A DNA stretch of 64,000 nt, from contig JBARNH010000028.1 of NCBI GenBank assembly GCA_049802875.1, forward strand, positions 9,747 to 73,746. The letters are read 5' to 3'. The stretch's first letter is position 1. Each line of letters starts with the position of its first letter. The notes beneath the pieces were generated by a model. It was given only the letters and a program-made list of their open reading frames with translations, had not been told where the DNA came from and searched no databases. A program made the translations under genes and the position numbers. Shown here one piece after another: positions 41,407 to 50,097 of this stretch. This DNA is from Lutacidiplasma sp049802875 (GTDB lineage: Archaea; Thermoplasmatota; Thermoplasmata; Lutacidiplasmatales; UBA184).

Positions 41407-42221
41407 GGGATCGCCTCCGGGGGCAACGAGACACCGAACCCGCTCCCGACAAACTCCGAGTCGACCTGCCCGCCGGACGGGTTGCACCCCGAAGCGAGCG
41501 CAGCGTACTGGGTATTGGAGTACGGGCTGTCGGGGGGCACGTTCATCGAGAACGCGCCTTGAGCGCAATCCGGCCCCGTCGGCGGCACCACCTGATATTC
41601 CAGCGCGCCTGCATCGGCGAAGCTCGCGTCATCCGAGAAGGCGATCGTTACGGGGACCGACTCCGACCCGTTCACCATCTCGGGCGCGCCGACCCTGGCG
41701 GTCAGGTTGTCGAACGGCGCCCCCCAGGCTTTCTGAGTGGAAATGTCGACCGATACCGAGAACAGGTACGCGTAGCTCGCGTTGCCCCAGACGTTCCAAT
41801 CGAGGGACTGGCTCTGGGTGAGGAGCGACATGCCCGCCGCGGTCATCGGGATATACAACGCGACCGGGAGGCTCTCGTTGGAGCCGGAGGCGATATCGAC
41901 GGGGCCGGCCGTGGAGTCGAGGAGCAGCGCCTCCGTGCCGTTCAGTACACGGAAGTGGAGCGCGAACTGTTGGATGGTGAACATGCCGGGGTTCGTCAGG
42001 TGGAAGGACGTCGTGATGCCGATCGTGTCGTTCGACTCGAGCGCCACCGTCGAGCTGCCGACGCTCGGGCGGGTTTTGACCACCTGGACGGCCGAGTACG
42101 CGACGATCCCCACGAAGACGATGATCAGCACCAGGGCCAGCGCCGACGCCCGACGGAGGGCGCGGGCCGCCCGGTAGATTCCGGGCGGACGTGGACGAGG
42201 ATGGTATAACGGGCTTGCCAC
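41403..42221 (-). CDS. Membrane-anchored surface protein, LEA-like/Ig-like
   Basis: A 272-residue protein with one TM helix near the N-terminus (ASALALVLIIVFVGIVAYSAVQVV, about 26-48) and a large outside domain with beta pattern: two repeats of the kind TIGITTSFHLTNPGMFTIQQFALHFRV and VPVTIAFSDDASFADAGALEYQVV, which resemble LEA14-like or Ig-like sandwiches. Five N-x-S/T sequons suggest N-glycosylation. A GTGTTATACG box lies before the GTG start. Encodes, with the coupled downstream gene, a membrane pair of unknown role. Confidence 0.65.
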   Translation of the reverse strand: MASPLYHPRPRPPGIYRAARALRRASALALVLIIVFVGIVAYSAVQVVKTRPSVGSSTVALESNDTIGITTSFHLTNPGMFTIQQFALHFRVLNGTEALLLDSTAGPVDIASGSNESLPVALYIPMTAAGMSLLTQSQSLDWNVWGNASYAYLFSVSVDISTQKAWGAPFDNLTARVGAPEMVNGSESVPVTIAFSDDASFADAGALEYQVVPPTGPDCAQGAFSMNVPPDSPYSNTQYAALASGCNPSGGQVDSEFVGSGFGVSLPPEAIP

Positions 42222-42413
42222 GGGGGTTCGCCGTCGTATAACACGCCTACCCCCACCTTGTATACCTGTCGCTGGCCCCCGAGGGGGGTCCTCGGCGCCT
42301 CAGCCGCCCGTTGTGTCCTGTCGCCCGCCCCCCCTACGGAAATCGGGTCGATGGCCCCAGCGGGAGGCGGATTGGGGGGGTTCCCCCAGCGAATCTCGGC
42401 GGGAGGCCCCGAG

Positions 42414-42811
42414 TTACTTCTTAGGGAAGTGAGAGATTTCCCAAAGGTTCCCCTCCGGATCCTCGAAGAATGCGAACCGTTGCCCATCGCTCCGACTCGC
42501 CGGAGCCTGCACGAACTTGACTCCTTTCTGACGGAGCTCCTCGTACGCGCGGTCCGCGTCGTCGAGAAAGACCGCGAAGTAGTTTCGCTGCAAGGGGCTC
42601 TCCTCGGGTCGCACCCGTTCCTGGGGGATCTCTCGGGCGAGCCCCGCGGCCGAGACTAGCGCCACCCCCGGCCCCCCTTGTCACCGAAGGTCAGGTAGGC
42701 GAATCCGTCCTGAAGTTCCCGCAGTTTCAATCCGAGCTTATCCCGGTAGAATTCGGCGCACTTCTTGACGTCGCGGACGGTCAGGGCGCAAGCGTTCACG
42801 TGGTCGAACAT
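42414..42811 (-). pseudogene. VOC-family protein interrupted by a frameshift
   Basis: The first part, from ATG 42811, encodes VNACALTVRDVKKCAEFYRDKLGLKL..., a classic VOC N-terminus, and stops at 42656. The second half (RNYFAVFLDDADRAYEEL...DPEGNLWEISHFPKK), in the next frame, completes the fold to 42414. The break lies in the G/C run around 42660-42672 (minus: AAGGGGGGCCGGGGGTGG). One inserted base there would restore a continuous protein reading GDKGGPGVALVSA. It may be a real disruption or a homopolymer sequencing error. Confidence 0.65.
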
Positions 42812-42957
42812 CGTCTTTCGAGTCTTCCGACGCCGCTCTGCGGCGACCGGGTCGACTCGCCCTAGTACTCCAATCCGTGTATAAGGTCGGTGAGGACGAA
42901 CGATTCTCACGACCGTCGTTCCGCACCGACCAATCCCGGGTGGTCTTCGGGAGCGCC

Positions 42958-43030
42958 AGCCACTGGAGGGACTTGAACCCTCGGCCTGCTGATTACGAAT
43001 CAGCTGCTCTGCCAACTGAGCTACAGTGGC
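42958..43030 (-). tRNA. tRNA-Thr (anticodon CGT)
   Basis: Acceptor stem GCCACTG pairs with CAGTGGC; D arm AGCTCAGTTGGCAGAGC; anticodon stem GCTGA/TCAGC with loop TTCGTAA (CGT, reads ACG); T arm GAGGGTTCAAGTCCCTC. No CCA encoded, no intron. A TATA box at 43057-43064 lies about 30 nt upstream. Confidence 0.95.
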
Positions 43031-43360
43031 GCCAACCTCCGCACGACAGGAGGCGGACTATAATGATGGCGGCTCCGTTGGTCCGTTGGATCGTGCTTCG
43101 GCGACGAGAAGTCACCGATGGGGCCCCACCGGGTCTCTGAATTCAACGGCCGGACCTACCGGGCCCTCGTCGCGGTCGGAGTCGGAGGACCCCGAACTAA
43201 CGCGCCGTGCCGGGGCGGCCATGCTCCGTGAGCTGACGGACCGAAGGGCGTTCCGCTGGGGCAATTACCCTCGCGCGGGAGGCACAGAGGGACCACCCCA
43301 ACGCGAATCGGGCGGGGCCGCTCCGCCGGGGACGTGGGGGTGGTTCGGGCAATTCGAGGG
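43031..43360. other. Gap without genes between tRNA-Thr and nadM
   Basis: Apart from the tRNA TATA box (43057-43064) I see no convincing gene in these 330 bases. Open frames are short, start without promoter or RBS, and encode low-complexity peptides. A GGGGCCCC palindrome occurs near 43114. Confidence 0.5.
43057..43064 (-). promoter_or_regulatory. TATA box of tRNA-Thr
   Basis: ATTATAGT on the minus strand, 27-34 nt before the tRNA 5' end. The same spacing and a similar box occur at tRNA-Phe. Confidence 0.7.
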
Positions 43361-43900
43361 TCAATCCCGGGCCGTTTCGGAAGCGCGGTCGGGGCTTTGC
43401 CGGAGTACCGCGAGGCGGGCGGGGGCACCCAATTCGACGAGATATTCAACGACCGCCGGTGGCACGAGCGGTCTCCACCCTTCGTCGCGCGCGAGATGAT
43501 CTCGGACCGTCGCTCCCTCGAACTTCGAGCGCTCGACCAGCGACGGACTCTCGACCGGGTACCGGGCCTGCTCGAAAAGGAGCCGCGTGAGGGGGTTGTT
43601 GGTGTAGACGCGCTCGAACGGGGGGAGGAGCGACTCGACATACCGTACCCAGAGGGAGTGGCGTTGGATGTCGGGCAGCGGCACGGCGACCACCCTGTCG
43701 ATCTCGGCCTCCCGCAGCGCACGGGCGATCATCTCGGCCCGTTCCCCGGAAGTGAACGGGTTCTTCCACGTGTACGACTCCTGGGCGCTGCCGATCCCGA
43801 GGATCAGTTCGTCGTCGGGGCGAGCCGAACGAATCTCTCGGACGACCGCGAGGTGCCCCCGGTGGAGGGGCTGGAATCGTCCGATGAGTACCCCGCGCAC
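43361..43900 (-). CDS. nadM: Nicotinamide-nucleotide adenylyltransferase (archaeal type)
   Basis: NadM joins NMN and ATP to NAD+. The 179-residue protein starts with GVLIGRFQPLHRGHLAVV, the nucleotidyltransferase GRFQPxHxGH site, and has ELILGIGSAQESYTWKNPFTSGERAEMI, the archaeal NadM signature; VYTNNPLTRLLFE also matches. It is the last gene of the lonB-zinc protein-nadM cluster, 13 nt after its neighbour. No Nudix extension. The protein ends with a variable Arg/Ala tail. Confidence 0.93.
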   Translation of the reverse strand: MRGVLIGRFQPLHRGHLAVVREIRSARPDDELILGIGSAQESYTWKNPFTSGERAEMIARALREAEIDRVVAVPLPDIQRHSLWVRYVESLLPPFERVYTNNPLTRLLFEQARYPVESPSLVERSKFEGATVRDHLARDEGWRPLVPPAVVEYLVELGAPARLAVLRQSPDRASETARD

Positions 43901-43913
43901 GATGGCGTTGATA

Positions 43914-44159
43914 TCACTCGGGGCTCAAATCTTCCACGTCGTCCAAGAACTCATCGATGTGCGGACACCGGGCGGTGAGGTAGTGGCGGCAGTGAGAACA
44001 GTGCTTGTCGTTCCACGACGGAAGGAGCTGGTGATTGAACTCGTAGCACGGTCGGTTCGTGAACCGATCCTCCTCGTCCTCGTCATCCCCCGGCTCGGGC
44101 GGCGAAAAGGGACGCGACGAAAGGGGCGCGTGCACCGGGCTACGGAACGTCCCCTTCAC
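43914..44159 (-). CDS. Small Cys-rich protein between lonB and nadM
   Basis: The 81-residue protein has an acidic Glu/Asp stretch (PEPGDDEDEEDRF) and a C-terminal metal-binding-like section: CYEFNHQLLPSWNDKHCSHCRHYLTARCPHIDEFLDD, with four Cys and several His. GTG 44159 overlaps the TGA of lonB (GTGA), indicating translational coupling. It probably binds zinc. No family recognised; the tight coupling hints at a LonB-linked adaptor or a partner of NadM (inference). Confidence 0.65.
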   Translation of the reverse strand: MKGTFRSPVHAPLSSRPFSPPEPGDDEDEEDRFTNRPCYEFNHQLLPSWNDKHCSHCRHYLTARCPHIDEFLDDVEDLSPE

Positions 44160-46183
44160 GACCCCGCCGGCCGTCCCGGTGGCGTTGGCGCGGTGACGGC
44201 GGGCACCGCGGGCACTTCCTCGCCGGTGCGGCTCGTGGCGTGGACCATCGCGGCCAGACGTTCGAGCAACGACTCCTTCTTGGACCCCTGGCCCACGAGG
44301 GCGTACTTGAGCACATCCCGCAGCGTCCCGACCGGGATCACCTCGATCGCTCCGCGGTACCGCGACTCGAGCACGAGGTCGTCGACGTTATCCTCGGGGA
44401 TCAGGACGCGCTTGATGCCGGAGTCGGCCGCTGCCTCGACCTTCGCGGTCACGCCGCCGACGGGCAGTACCTGACCGCGTACCGAAAGCGATCCGGTCAT
44501 GGCCACCGACTGGTCGACGGGGACGCCTTCGAGAGCGCTGATGACGGCCGTGGCGATCGAGACCGACGCACTGTCGCCTTCGACTCCGTCCGACGTGCCG
44601 ACGAACTGGATGTGGATGTCGTAGCGAGAGATGTCCTCGCCGGTGTACTTCTTGATCAGCGCACTGACGTTCTGGACCGCTTCCCGCGCGATCTCACCGA
44701 GCTTCCCTGTCGCGACCACGACGCCGCCGTCCCTCGTCTGAGCGGGCGTGACCTCGGCGACGATCGGAAGGACGATCCCGGAGAACTCCGCCATCCCCGT
44801 CTGCGCGTTGATCGCGGCCAACCCGTTGACCACGCCGACAGCCGACCCTTCGGTCGAGAACATCCGGTACTCCTTGCGGCGCTCGATGTACCGGTCAGCG
44901 ATCTGCTGCTCCAGGGAACGGCTCGCCCGCTTTGCCCGCACGACCTGTTCGGCGTGGACCATCGGGATCCCTTCGGAGAGCGCGATATCGCCCGCGACGC
45001 GGACCAGGCCGCCGAGTTCGCGGAGGCGGAGGGTGAGCTGGCCGGAACGTCCCGACCGGCGCTGCGCTTCCCGAACGACCTCGAGGACCGCCCGGGTGTC
45101 GAAGTGCGGGATCTTCTTGTCCTTGAGGATCTCCTGGGCCACGAACCTAACGAGTTTCATCCGGTTCTCCGGCGTGTCGGGCATCGTCGTCTTGACGTAG
45201 AGCTCGTACCCGTACCCCCGGATGCGTGAGCGCAAGGCTGGGTGCATCGTCTGCACGCTGTCGATATTCCCTGCCGCGACGAGGACGAAATCCGACGGGA
45301 CGGGCTCGGTCTTGACCATCGCACCGGCGGAGCGCTCCGACTGGCCGACGATCGAGAACTTGCGCTCCTGCAGAGCGGTGAGCAGCGAGTGCTGGCTCTC
45401 GATCTTCAGTAGGTTGATCTCGTCGAGGAACAGCACCCCGCCGTTCGCCCGGTGGATCGCGCCGACCTCCACCCGGTCGTGCGGAGGCGTCTCGAGTCCC
45501 CCCGATTGGAACGGGTCGTGCTTGACGTCCCCGAGGAGCGCACCGGCGTGCGCCCCGGTGGCGTCAATGAACGGCGGCCGGTCATCGGGAGAATGCGATA
45601 CCAGGAGCTTGGCCACTCCGACCCCGGAGTCATTCCGTCCGCCCGAGAAGCGAACGAGCGCGTAAATGATGAAAACGATCAGTATCCCGACGAGCAGCGC
45701 GGTCAGGTCGTGGGTCGTGAGCACGATATAGAGCGTGAACGCGAAAACGGCCAGCGACAGCACGATGAACAGGATCGTCCGTTGCTCCTTCTTCTGCGCC
45801 GCCTCGAGCTTCTGGGCCGCGACGATCTCCTTGCCCTTGCCCGCCGGTACGACGCGGATCTTCGGCTCGTTCGAATCCTCGTTGTTCGGGTACGCGAGGA
45901 TGTCCTGGAGCTGCTCCTTGGGCAGGAAATCGACCATCGCCCGGGCGAGCATGCTCTTTCCCGTGCCGGGCTCGCCGATCAGCATCATGTGCCGCTTCTG
46001 GGTGGCGGCCTTCCGAGCGACCTCGACGGCCTCGTCCTGCCCGATCACCTGGTCGAGGAGCCGGGGCGGAACCTCGATCTGAGCCGTCGACTGGAACGGG
46101 AGGGTCTTCCCCCACTCCTCCAGCTCGTTGGCCGACGCAGGCTCGGCGGAATCGTTCGACGGTGTATCCGCGCCTTCTGCCAT
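44156..46183 (-). CDS. lonB: Archaeal membrane-bound Lon protease (LonB)
   Basis: The 675-residue ATP-dependent protease degrades misfolded proteins at the cytoplasmic membrane face. Walker A is GEPGTGKS at 70-77, two TM helices sit inside the AAA domain at about 137-155 and 162-178 (the archaeal LonB hallmark), and the C-terminal protease domain has catalytic Ser538 in EGDSASVS and Lys581 in GGVTAKVEAA. Sensor motifs and ARG finger regions fit. Upstream AT-rich boxes near 46224-46247 could be promoters. Its stop is shared with the next gene's start. Confidence 0.95.
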   Translation of the reverse strand: MAEGADTPSNDSAEPASANELEEWGKTLPFQSTAQIEVPPRLLDQVIGQDEAVEVARKAATQKRHMMLIGEPGTGKSMLARAMVDFLPKEQLQDILAYPNNEDSNEPKIRVVPAGKGKEIVAAQKLEAAQKKEQRTILFIVLSLAVFAFTLYIVLTTHDLTALLVGILIVFIIYALVRFSGGRNDSGVGVAKLLVSHSPDDRPPFIDATGAHAGALLGDVKHDPFQSGGLETPPHDRVEVGAIHRANGGVLFLDEINLLKIESQHSLLTALQERKFSIVGQSERSAGAMVKTEPVPSDFVLVAAGNIDSVQTMHPALRSRIRGYGYELYVKTTMPDTPENRMKLVRFVAQEILKDKKIPHFDTRAVLEVVREAQRRSGRSGQLTLRLRELGGLVRVAGDIALSEGIPMVHAEQVVRAKRASRSLEQQIADRYIERRKEYRMFSTEGSAVGVVNGLAAINAQTGMAEFSGIVLPIVAEVTPAQTRDGGVVVATGKLGEIAREAVQNVSALIKKYTGEDISRYDIHIQFVGTSDGVEGDSASVSIATAVISALEGVPVDQSVAMTGSLSVRGQVLPVGGVTAKVEAAADSGIKRVLIPEDNVDDLVLESRYRGAIEVIPVGTLRDVLKYALVGQGSKKESLLERLAAMVHATSRTGEEVPAVPAVTAPTPPGRPAGS

Positions 46184-46364
46184 GCAGGCGTCTCGGCTCG
46201 CCTTCGCGGGCGTTACGCCGGCCGAACTATGGGGAGGTCTCTATAAATCACTTAGGGGAGGACGGCGTAACCTGCGAACGCGGACTCCTCGGGAAACCCT
46301 CGAGGAGCGCGTCGCAGGGTCGCTTGTTATCTATCAACCCGGGCTCCGGCGCCGGGCGCCAATC

Positions 46365-47258
46365 GTGACCGTTCGGCTCGAGGGAAAACCGGTCGCGGAA
46401 GCGATCGACGCGCACACTCGAGCTCAGATCCGCGCCGCCGGACCCGGAGCCGCTCCCCCCTCGCTGGTGAGCGTCCATCGGGCGATCGAGGGTCCGTTTC
46501 GTTTCTACGTGAAACGCCAGTCGAAGGCGGCGGAGGCGGTCGGGATCCAGATGCGCGAGGAACCGATCGACCCTGCGGACGGGCCCGCAGAACTTTCTCA
46601 GCGAATGGACGTTCTGGACCGCGACGCTTCGGTCCACGCGGTGCTGCTCGAACACCCGTTACCCCCTCCGTTCGACTTCCTGGGGGCCGTATCGCGGCTG
46701 AGGCCGGAGAAGGATGTGGACGGCGTCGGCGCAACGAACCTGGGGCGGCTCGTCGCCCAGAGGCCCGTGCACGTGCCCGCCGTCGCCCGCGCCGCGATCG
46801 CGATCGCCCGTCATTACCGCTTGCCGGTCGAGGGGGAACGAGTGGCGGTCATCGGGCGCTCGGAAACGGTCGGGCTCCCGCTCGCGATCTGTCTCGCCGG
46901 CCGAGGCGAAGGGATGAACGCGACCGTCACCATCGCCCACTCGCGGACGCCCGACCTTGCCCGCGCGCTCACCGGCGCGCGAACGATCTTCTCGTGCGTC
47001 GGACGCCCCGGACTGCTGAACCGCTCCGTCGTGCCCGAGGGGGCTTCGGTCGTCGACGTCGGGCTTTCGAGCGTGCCCGACCCGGGCACGAAGAGCGGAG
47101 TGCGGGCGGCGGGGGACGCCGACGCCGAGTCGCTCGACGGTTGGGCCGCCGCGCTCAGCCCGGTTCCCGGGGGAGTGGGACCCGTAACGGTGGCCGAACT
47201 GATGGCGGGCGTGGTACGGGCCCGCGATCTGCAGACCTCTCCGGGGGCCGTCCGATGA
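46365..47258 (+). CDS. folD: Methylenetetrahydrofolate dehydrogenase/cyclohydrolase
   Basis: FolD interconverts methylene-, methenyl- and formyl-tetrahydrofolate. The 297-residue protein has the catalytic Tyr-Lys pair in YVKRQSKAAEAVGI, HPLPPPFDF, the DVDGVGATNLGRL loop and the Rossmann domain VAVIGRSETVGLPLA; SPVPGGVGPVTVAELM closes it. Start GTG 46365, after a TTATCTAT box at 46327-46334; the longer open frame from 46128 is a shadow of lonB. The stop overlaps ATG 47255 of a small Cys-rich gene. The PVTV ending replaces the common PMTV. Confidence 0.88.
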   Translation: MTVRLEGKPVAEAIDAHTRAQIRAAGPGAAPPSLVSVHRAIEGPFRFYVKRQSKAAEAVGIQMREEPIDPADGPAELSQRMDVLDRDASVHAVLLEHPLPPPFDFLGAVSRLRPEKDVDGVGATNLGRLVAQRPVHVPAVARAAIAIARHYRLPVEGERVAVIGRSETVGLPLAICLAGRGEGMNATVTIAHSRTPDLARALTGARTIFSCVGRPGLLNRSVVPEGASVVDVGLSSVPDPGTKSGVRAAGDADAESLDGWAAALSPVPGGVGPVTVAELMAGVVRARDLQTSPGAVR

Positions 47259-47623
47259 ACGCGACCGCTTCGCCTCCACCCCCGGGACGCACCGGGGGGA
47301 AGGGCCCCCTCCACTGCCGGGATTGCCCGATGTGGTACGGCGCCGAGGACGGCGGATGGGGTCCCTGCTCGATCAAGCATCGGCGAGGGGATCGGCGCTA
47401 TCTTACCTGGGGCGGGCACGAGTGTGACGAGGGTTACGTTCCGCCGACGACCGCGCCGGTCTTGACCCGCGCCGACTCGTTGAGCGGATTGCGTTCCACT
47501 TCGAGGGCGTCCTCGGTCGGATACACTTCCACCTCGAAGGCGGGCCAGGGCAGGCGACGGGCGACGCGCCGCAGGACGTCGGGAGCGAGCTCGACGCGAC
47601 GCCGCTCTCGGTCGATGCGGTAA
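47255..47623 (+). CDS. Small Cys-rich protein coupled to folD
   Basis: ATG 47255 overlaps the folD stop (ATGA). The first 65 residues hold a rubredoxin-like arrangement: LHCRDCPMWYG, WGPCSIKHRRGDR and HECDEGY, four cysteines that should bind a metal. The frame then continues to 47623 with Ser/Arg-rich sequence that overlaps the C-terminus of the convergent radical SAM gene by 190 nt. The extension may be real or the frame may lack its stop; function unknown. Confidence 0.6.
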   Translation: MNATASPPPPGRTGGKGPLHCRDCPMWYGAEDGGWGPCSIKHRRGDRRYLTWGGHECDEGYVPPTTAPVLTRADSLSGLRSTSRASSVGYTSTSKAGQGRRRATRRRTSGASSTRRRSRSMR

Positions 47624-48573
47624 TCGTTCGGCCCGAGACGAACGCGCTTCGTTACGCGCGCGGTCCATCGTGCGAAGTCCCCGTGAGCCGCGGCCTCCAC
47701 GATGCCGAGAACCACGGTGCCGTCGGCGGTGCGGTCGGCGAACGCAGGCGCGGTGCGCTCCGCTCGCCGCAGGAGTCGCTGGCGCAGCTGCACTCCGTCC
47801 TTGAACCGGGAAGAGCAGTAGTGCACCGGGATCGACAGCCGGACCTCACGGACGACGCGTTCGGCGACCGCGCGACTCCCGCGGACCCCCCACCCGTTGC
47901 GCGGATCGACTCGATACCCGCGTTCGTGCAGCTGATCTTCGTTCGTTTCCGAGAACTCGAGCTCGTTGAGGTTCACGAAATCGACCCCGATCTCGTCCAG
48001 GGCGACGAGCAACCGACGTAGCTCGGCCTCCTTCTCGGGGAGGACAGGGATCTCCACGCCGCGGCGGATCCCCCACTCGGGCGCGGTCTCCAACACCGCC
48101 CGGTACGCGCCGCCGCCCCCCGAGAGCGGGCCCCAGAGGTAATGCGGGATGTGCAGTCGAAACTCGTCCAATCCCGCGGCCGCCAGCCGGCGGAGCTTCT
48201 CCGGGTTCGGCTCGTGCGTGTAGAGATGGATGTTGTGCTCGGCGCCGAACTCCCCCTTCAAGAGCCGAACGTAGTGTTCGACGCGATCGACGACCCCGAG
48301 CGGATCGCCGCCCGTGATCCCGGTACCGGCCGCGCCGATCGCGCGGGCCTCTTCCAGAACGTCGTCGTCCGTGAGGACTCGCCGCTCGTTCGCGTAGATT
48401 CCGTCGAGCTGATTCCGCGCCGGGGAAACGGGGCAGTAGAAACAGCGAAACCGACAGAGCCCGGTGACGAAGAGGACCATCTTTCGGCCCTCCGCGCACT
48501 GAACGCATGCCGGGGAAAGCGTTCCCCGGTGGCTCGACGCCATCGGGAGGAGGTGGAGGCCGTTCGACTCCAT
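47434..48573 (-). CDS. Radical SAM protein, COG2108-like
   Basis: The 379-residue enzyme has the iron-sulfur motif CRFRCFYC (C-x3-C-x2-C) near residue 40, preceded by LFVTG, then TGGDPLGVVDRVEHYVRLLKGEFG with the GGxP-like SAM contact, and HLYTHEPNPEKLRRLAAAGLDEFRLHIPHY. This is the layout of the archaeal COG2108 group (pyruvate-formate-lyase-activase-like, substrate unknown). A C-terminal domain with HYCSSRFKD carries another Cys. ATG 48573 lies 29 nt from a minus-strand CTTTTACC box, so leaderless. Confidence 0.85.
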   Translation of the reverse strand: MESNGLHLLPMASSHRGTLSPACVQCAEGRKMVLFVTGLCRFRCFYCPVSPARNQLDGIYANERRVLTDDDVLEEARAIGAAGTGITGGDPLGVVDRVEHYVRLLKGEFGAEHNIHLYTHEPNPEKLRRLAAAGLDEFRLHIPHYLWGPLSGGGGAYRAVLETAPEWGIRRGVEIPVLPEKEAELRRLLVALDEIGVDFVNLNELEFSETNEDQLHERGYRVDPRNGWGVRGSRAVAERVVREVRLSIPVHYCSSRFKDGVQLRQRLLRRAERTAPAFADRTADGTVVLGIVEAAAHGDFARWTARVTKRVRLGPNDYRIDRERRRVELAPDVLRRVARRLPWPAFEVEVYPTEDALEVERNPLNESARVKTGAVVGGT

Positions 48574-48748
48574 GGAGGCGGAGGGAGGCCGGCCGCGCGG
48601 TAAAAGCGTTGCCCGAACGGCCACTCGCGCCAGGGCAGCCCGCCTCCGCTGGTGGCCGGACGCCACCAAGTGAGACCGAGGGAGCATCGGGGCGCAGGCT
48701 CAAATCCCCCGCCCGGATGGGCGCCGCCGACTTCGGAGGAATTCGACG

Positions 48749-49507
48749 ATGGAGATGCAACCGGGCCAGATGGCGTACGACCGTGCCAGCACCGTCTTCT
48801 CGCCGGACGGCCGGCTCTTCCAGGTGGAGTACGCCCTTCAGGCGATCCAGATGGGCGGCACTGCGGTCGCAGTGACCTATGACACCGGCATCGTCTTCGT
48901 CGCCTTTCGCAATCTCCCGGTAAGTTCGCTCGCGGACGCGGGGTCCGTCGAGAAGAGCTTCGCGGTCGACAGCGGCCTCGGCTGCGTCACGGCGGGCCTC
49001 ATCGCCGATTCTCGCGTCCTCGTCGAGTTCCTGCGCGTCGAGGCTCAACGACACCGCCTGACTTTCGGGGAACCGGCGCCGTACACGCTGTTGGGCCACG
49101 CCCTCGGTACGTTGCTCCAGCAATTCACCCAGTTCGGCGGCACCCGACCGTTCGCGGTCTCTCTGCTCCTCGGCGGTTTCAACGGGCAGACCCCCGGGCT
49201 GGTCGAGCTCGACCCGAGCGGGGCGACGATCGGTTGGAAAGCCTACGCGATCGGCCGCAACCGCCGAGCCGTCGCGGACTACCTCGAAGAGAAGGTCACC
49301 GGCAAGCTCGACGAGGACGCCGCGTTCAAGCTCGCGGTCCAAGCGGTCGCTGAGGGTTCGCCCACTCCGTTCCAACCCGAGGCACTCGATGCCGCGATCC
49401 TCGAGCCCGAGAGCGAGCTCCGACGCCTCCCGGCCGCCGAGGTCGCCCGCCGGGTGCAGGGACTTCCGTTCATCGGGACTCCCGAGCGGAAGTCGAACGG
49501 ACGCTGA
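48749..49507 (+). CDS. psmA: Proteasome alpha subunit
   Basis: The 252-residue protein begins YDRASTVFSPDGRLFQVEYALQAI, the alpha-subunit signature helix that gates the 20S core, and lacks an N-terminal threonine. Four to six beta strands and C-terminal helices follow as usual. With a beta subunit encoded elsewhere it builds the archaeal 20S proteasome. A GGAGGA ribosome-binding site (48735-48740) precedes ATG 48749, unlike the leaderless genes nearby. It is divergent from the radical SAM gene. Confidence 0.97.
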   Translation: MEMQPGQMAYDRASTVFSPDGRLFQVEYALQAIQMGGTAVAVTYDTGIVFVAFRNLPVSSLADAGSVEKSFAVDSGLGCVTAGLIADSRVLVEFLRVEAQRHRLTFGEPAPYTLLGHALGTLLQQFTQFGGTRPFAVSLLLGGFNGQTPGLVELDPSGATIGWKAYAIGRNRRAVADYLEEKVTGKLDEDAAFKLAVQAVAEGSPTPFQPEALDAAILEPESELRRLPAAEVARRVQGLPFIGTPERKSNGR

Positions 49508-49557
49508 GCGCGCCGCCCGCGCGTCGGCGCTAAAGAGGAGAGCGCCCTGGGGCGCCC

Positions 49558-50097
49558 ATGGCCCGTCCGCTCGATCTCTCGCCGGGAGGCGCGCTCGCGA
49601 TCGTCGAGTACAACCGGGCGGTGTTCGACCGGTTCGTCCGCCGTGTTCGCCATCTACCGTGGAGGGCGGCGATCCGTCGGCGGGGGATCGGCCACGAGTC
49701 GCTGTTCGACACCCTCGTTCACATTCTCCACGTCCACGAAGCATGGCTCGTCTACATCGTCCCGGGGCGCCTCGATGCGCTTCGGGCCGTCCTTCGCGAC
49801 CCCTCGTCGCGGAGCCCGACCACGTGGAAGGCGTTCGACACCTACTCCGCTTCCGTCTGGAAGGGTGTGGAGGCGACCGTCCGCGGCTTGACCCCTCGGT
49901 CCCTCCAACGGCGCGTGAAGGCCCCGTGGATGCCCGGGGTTTACACGGTCCGCGACGCGATCTACCAGACGACGTTGGAGGAGGCGCACCACCTCGGCGA
50001 GGTCATCGGCGCCCTCTGGCAGGACGACCTCGCCTCCCCGAACATGACGTGGATCGAAGTGCGTCGCCCCACGCCGGCCCGGCGCCGGAAGCGTTAG
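49558..50097 (+). CDS. DinB-like four-helix metal-binding protein
   Basis: The 179-residue protein has the DinB/YfiT layout: YNRAVFDRFVRRVRHLPW, SLFDTLVHILHVHEAW (His of the metal site) and TTLEEAHHLGEVIGALW with two more His. Members use a metal and thiols such as bacillithiol or mycothiol in bacteria; the archaeal role is unknown. ATG 49558 lies 29 nt after a GCTAAAGA box (49529-49536). Gene is 50 nt after psmA but has its own promoter. Confidence 0.85.
   Translation: MARPLDLSPGGALAIVEYNRAVFDRFVRRVRHLPWRAAIRRRGIGHESLFDTLVHILHVHEAWLVYIVPGRLDALRAVLRDPSSRSPTTWKAFDTYSASVWKGVEATVRGLTPRSLQRRVKAPWMPGVYTVRDAIYQTTLEEAHHLGEVIGALWQDDLASPNMTWIEVRRPTPARRRKR

Noticed and set aside
47846..49744. 632-codon minus-strand frame
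   Set aside because: Antisense to psmA and overlapping the radical SAM gene in another frame; repetitive Arg-rich translation.
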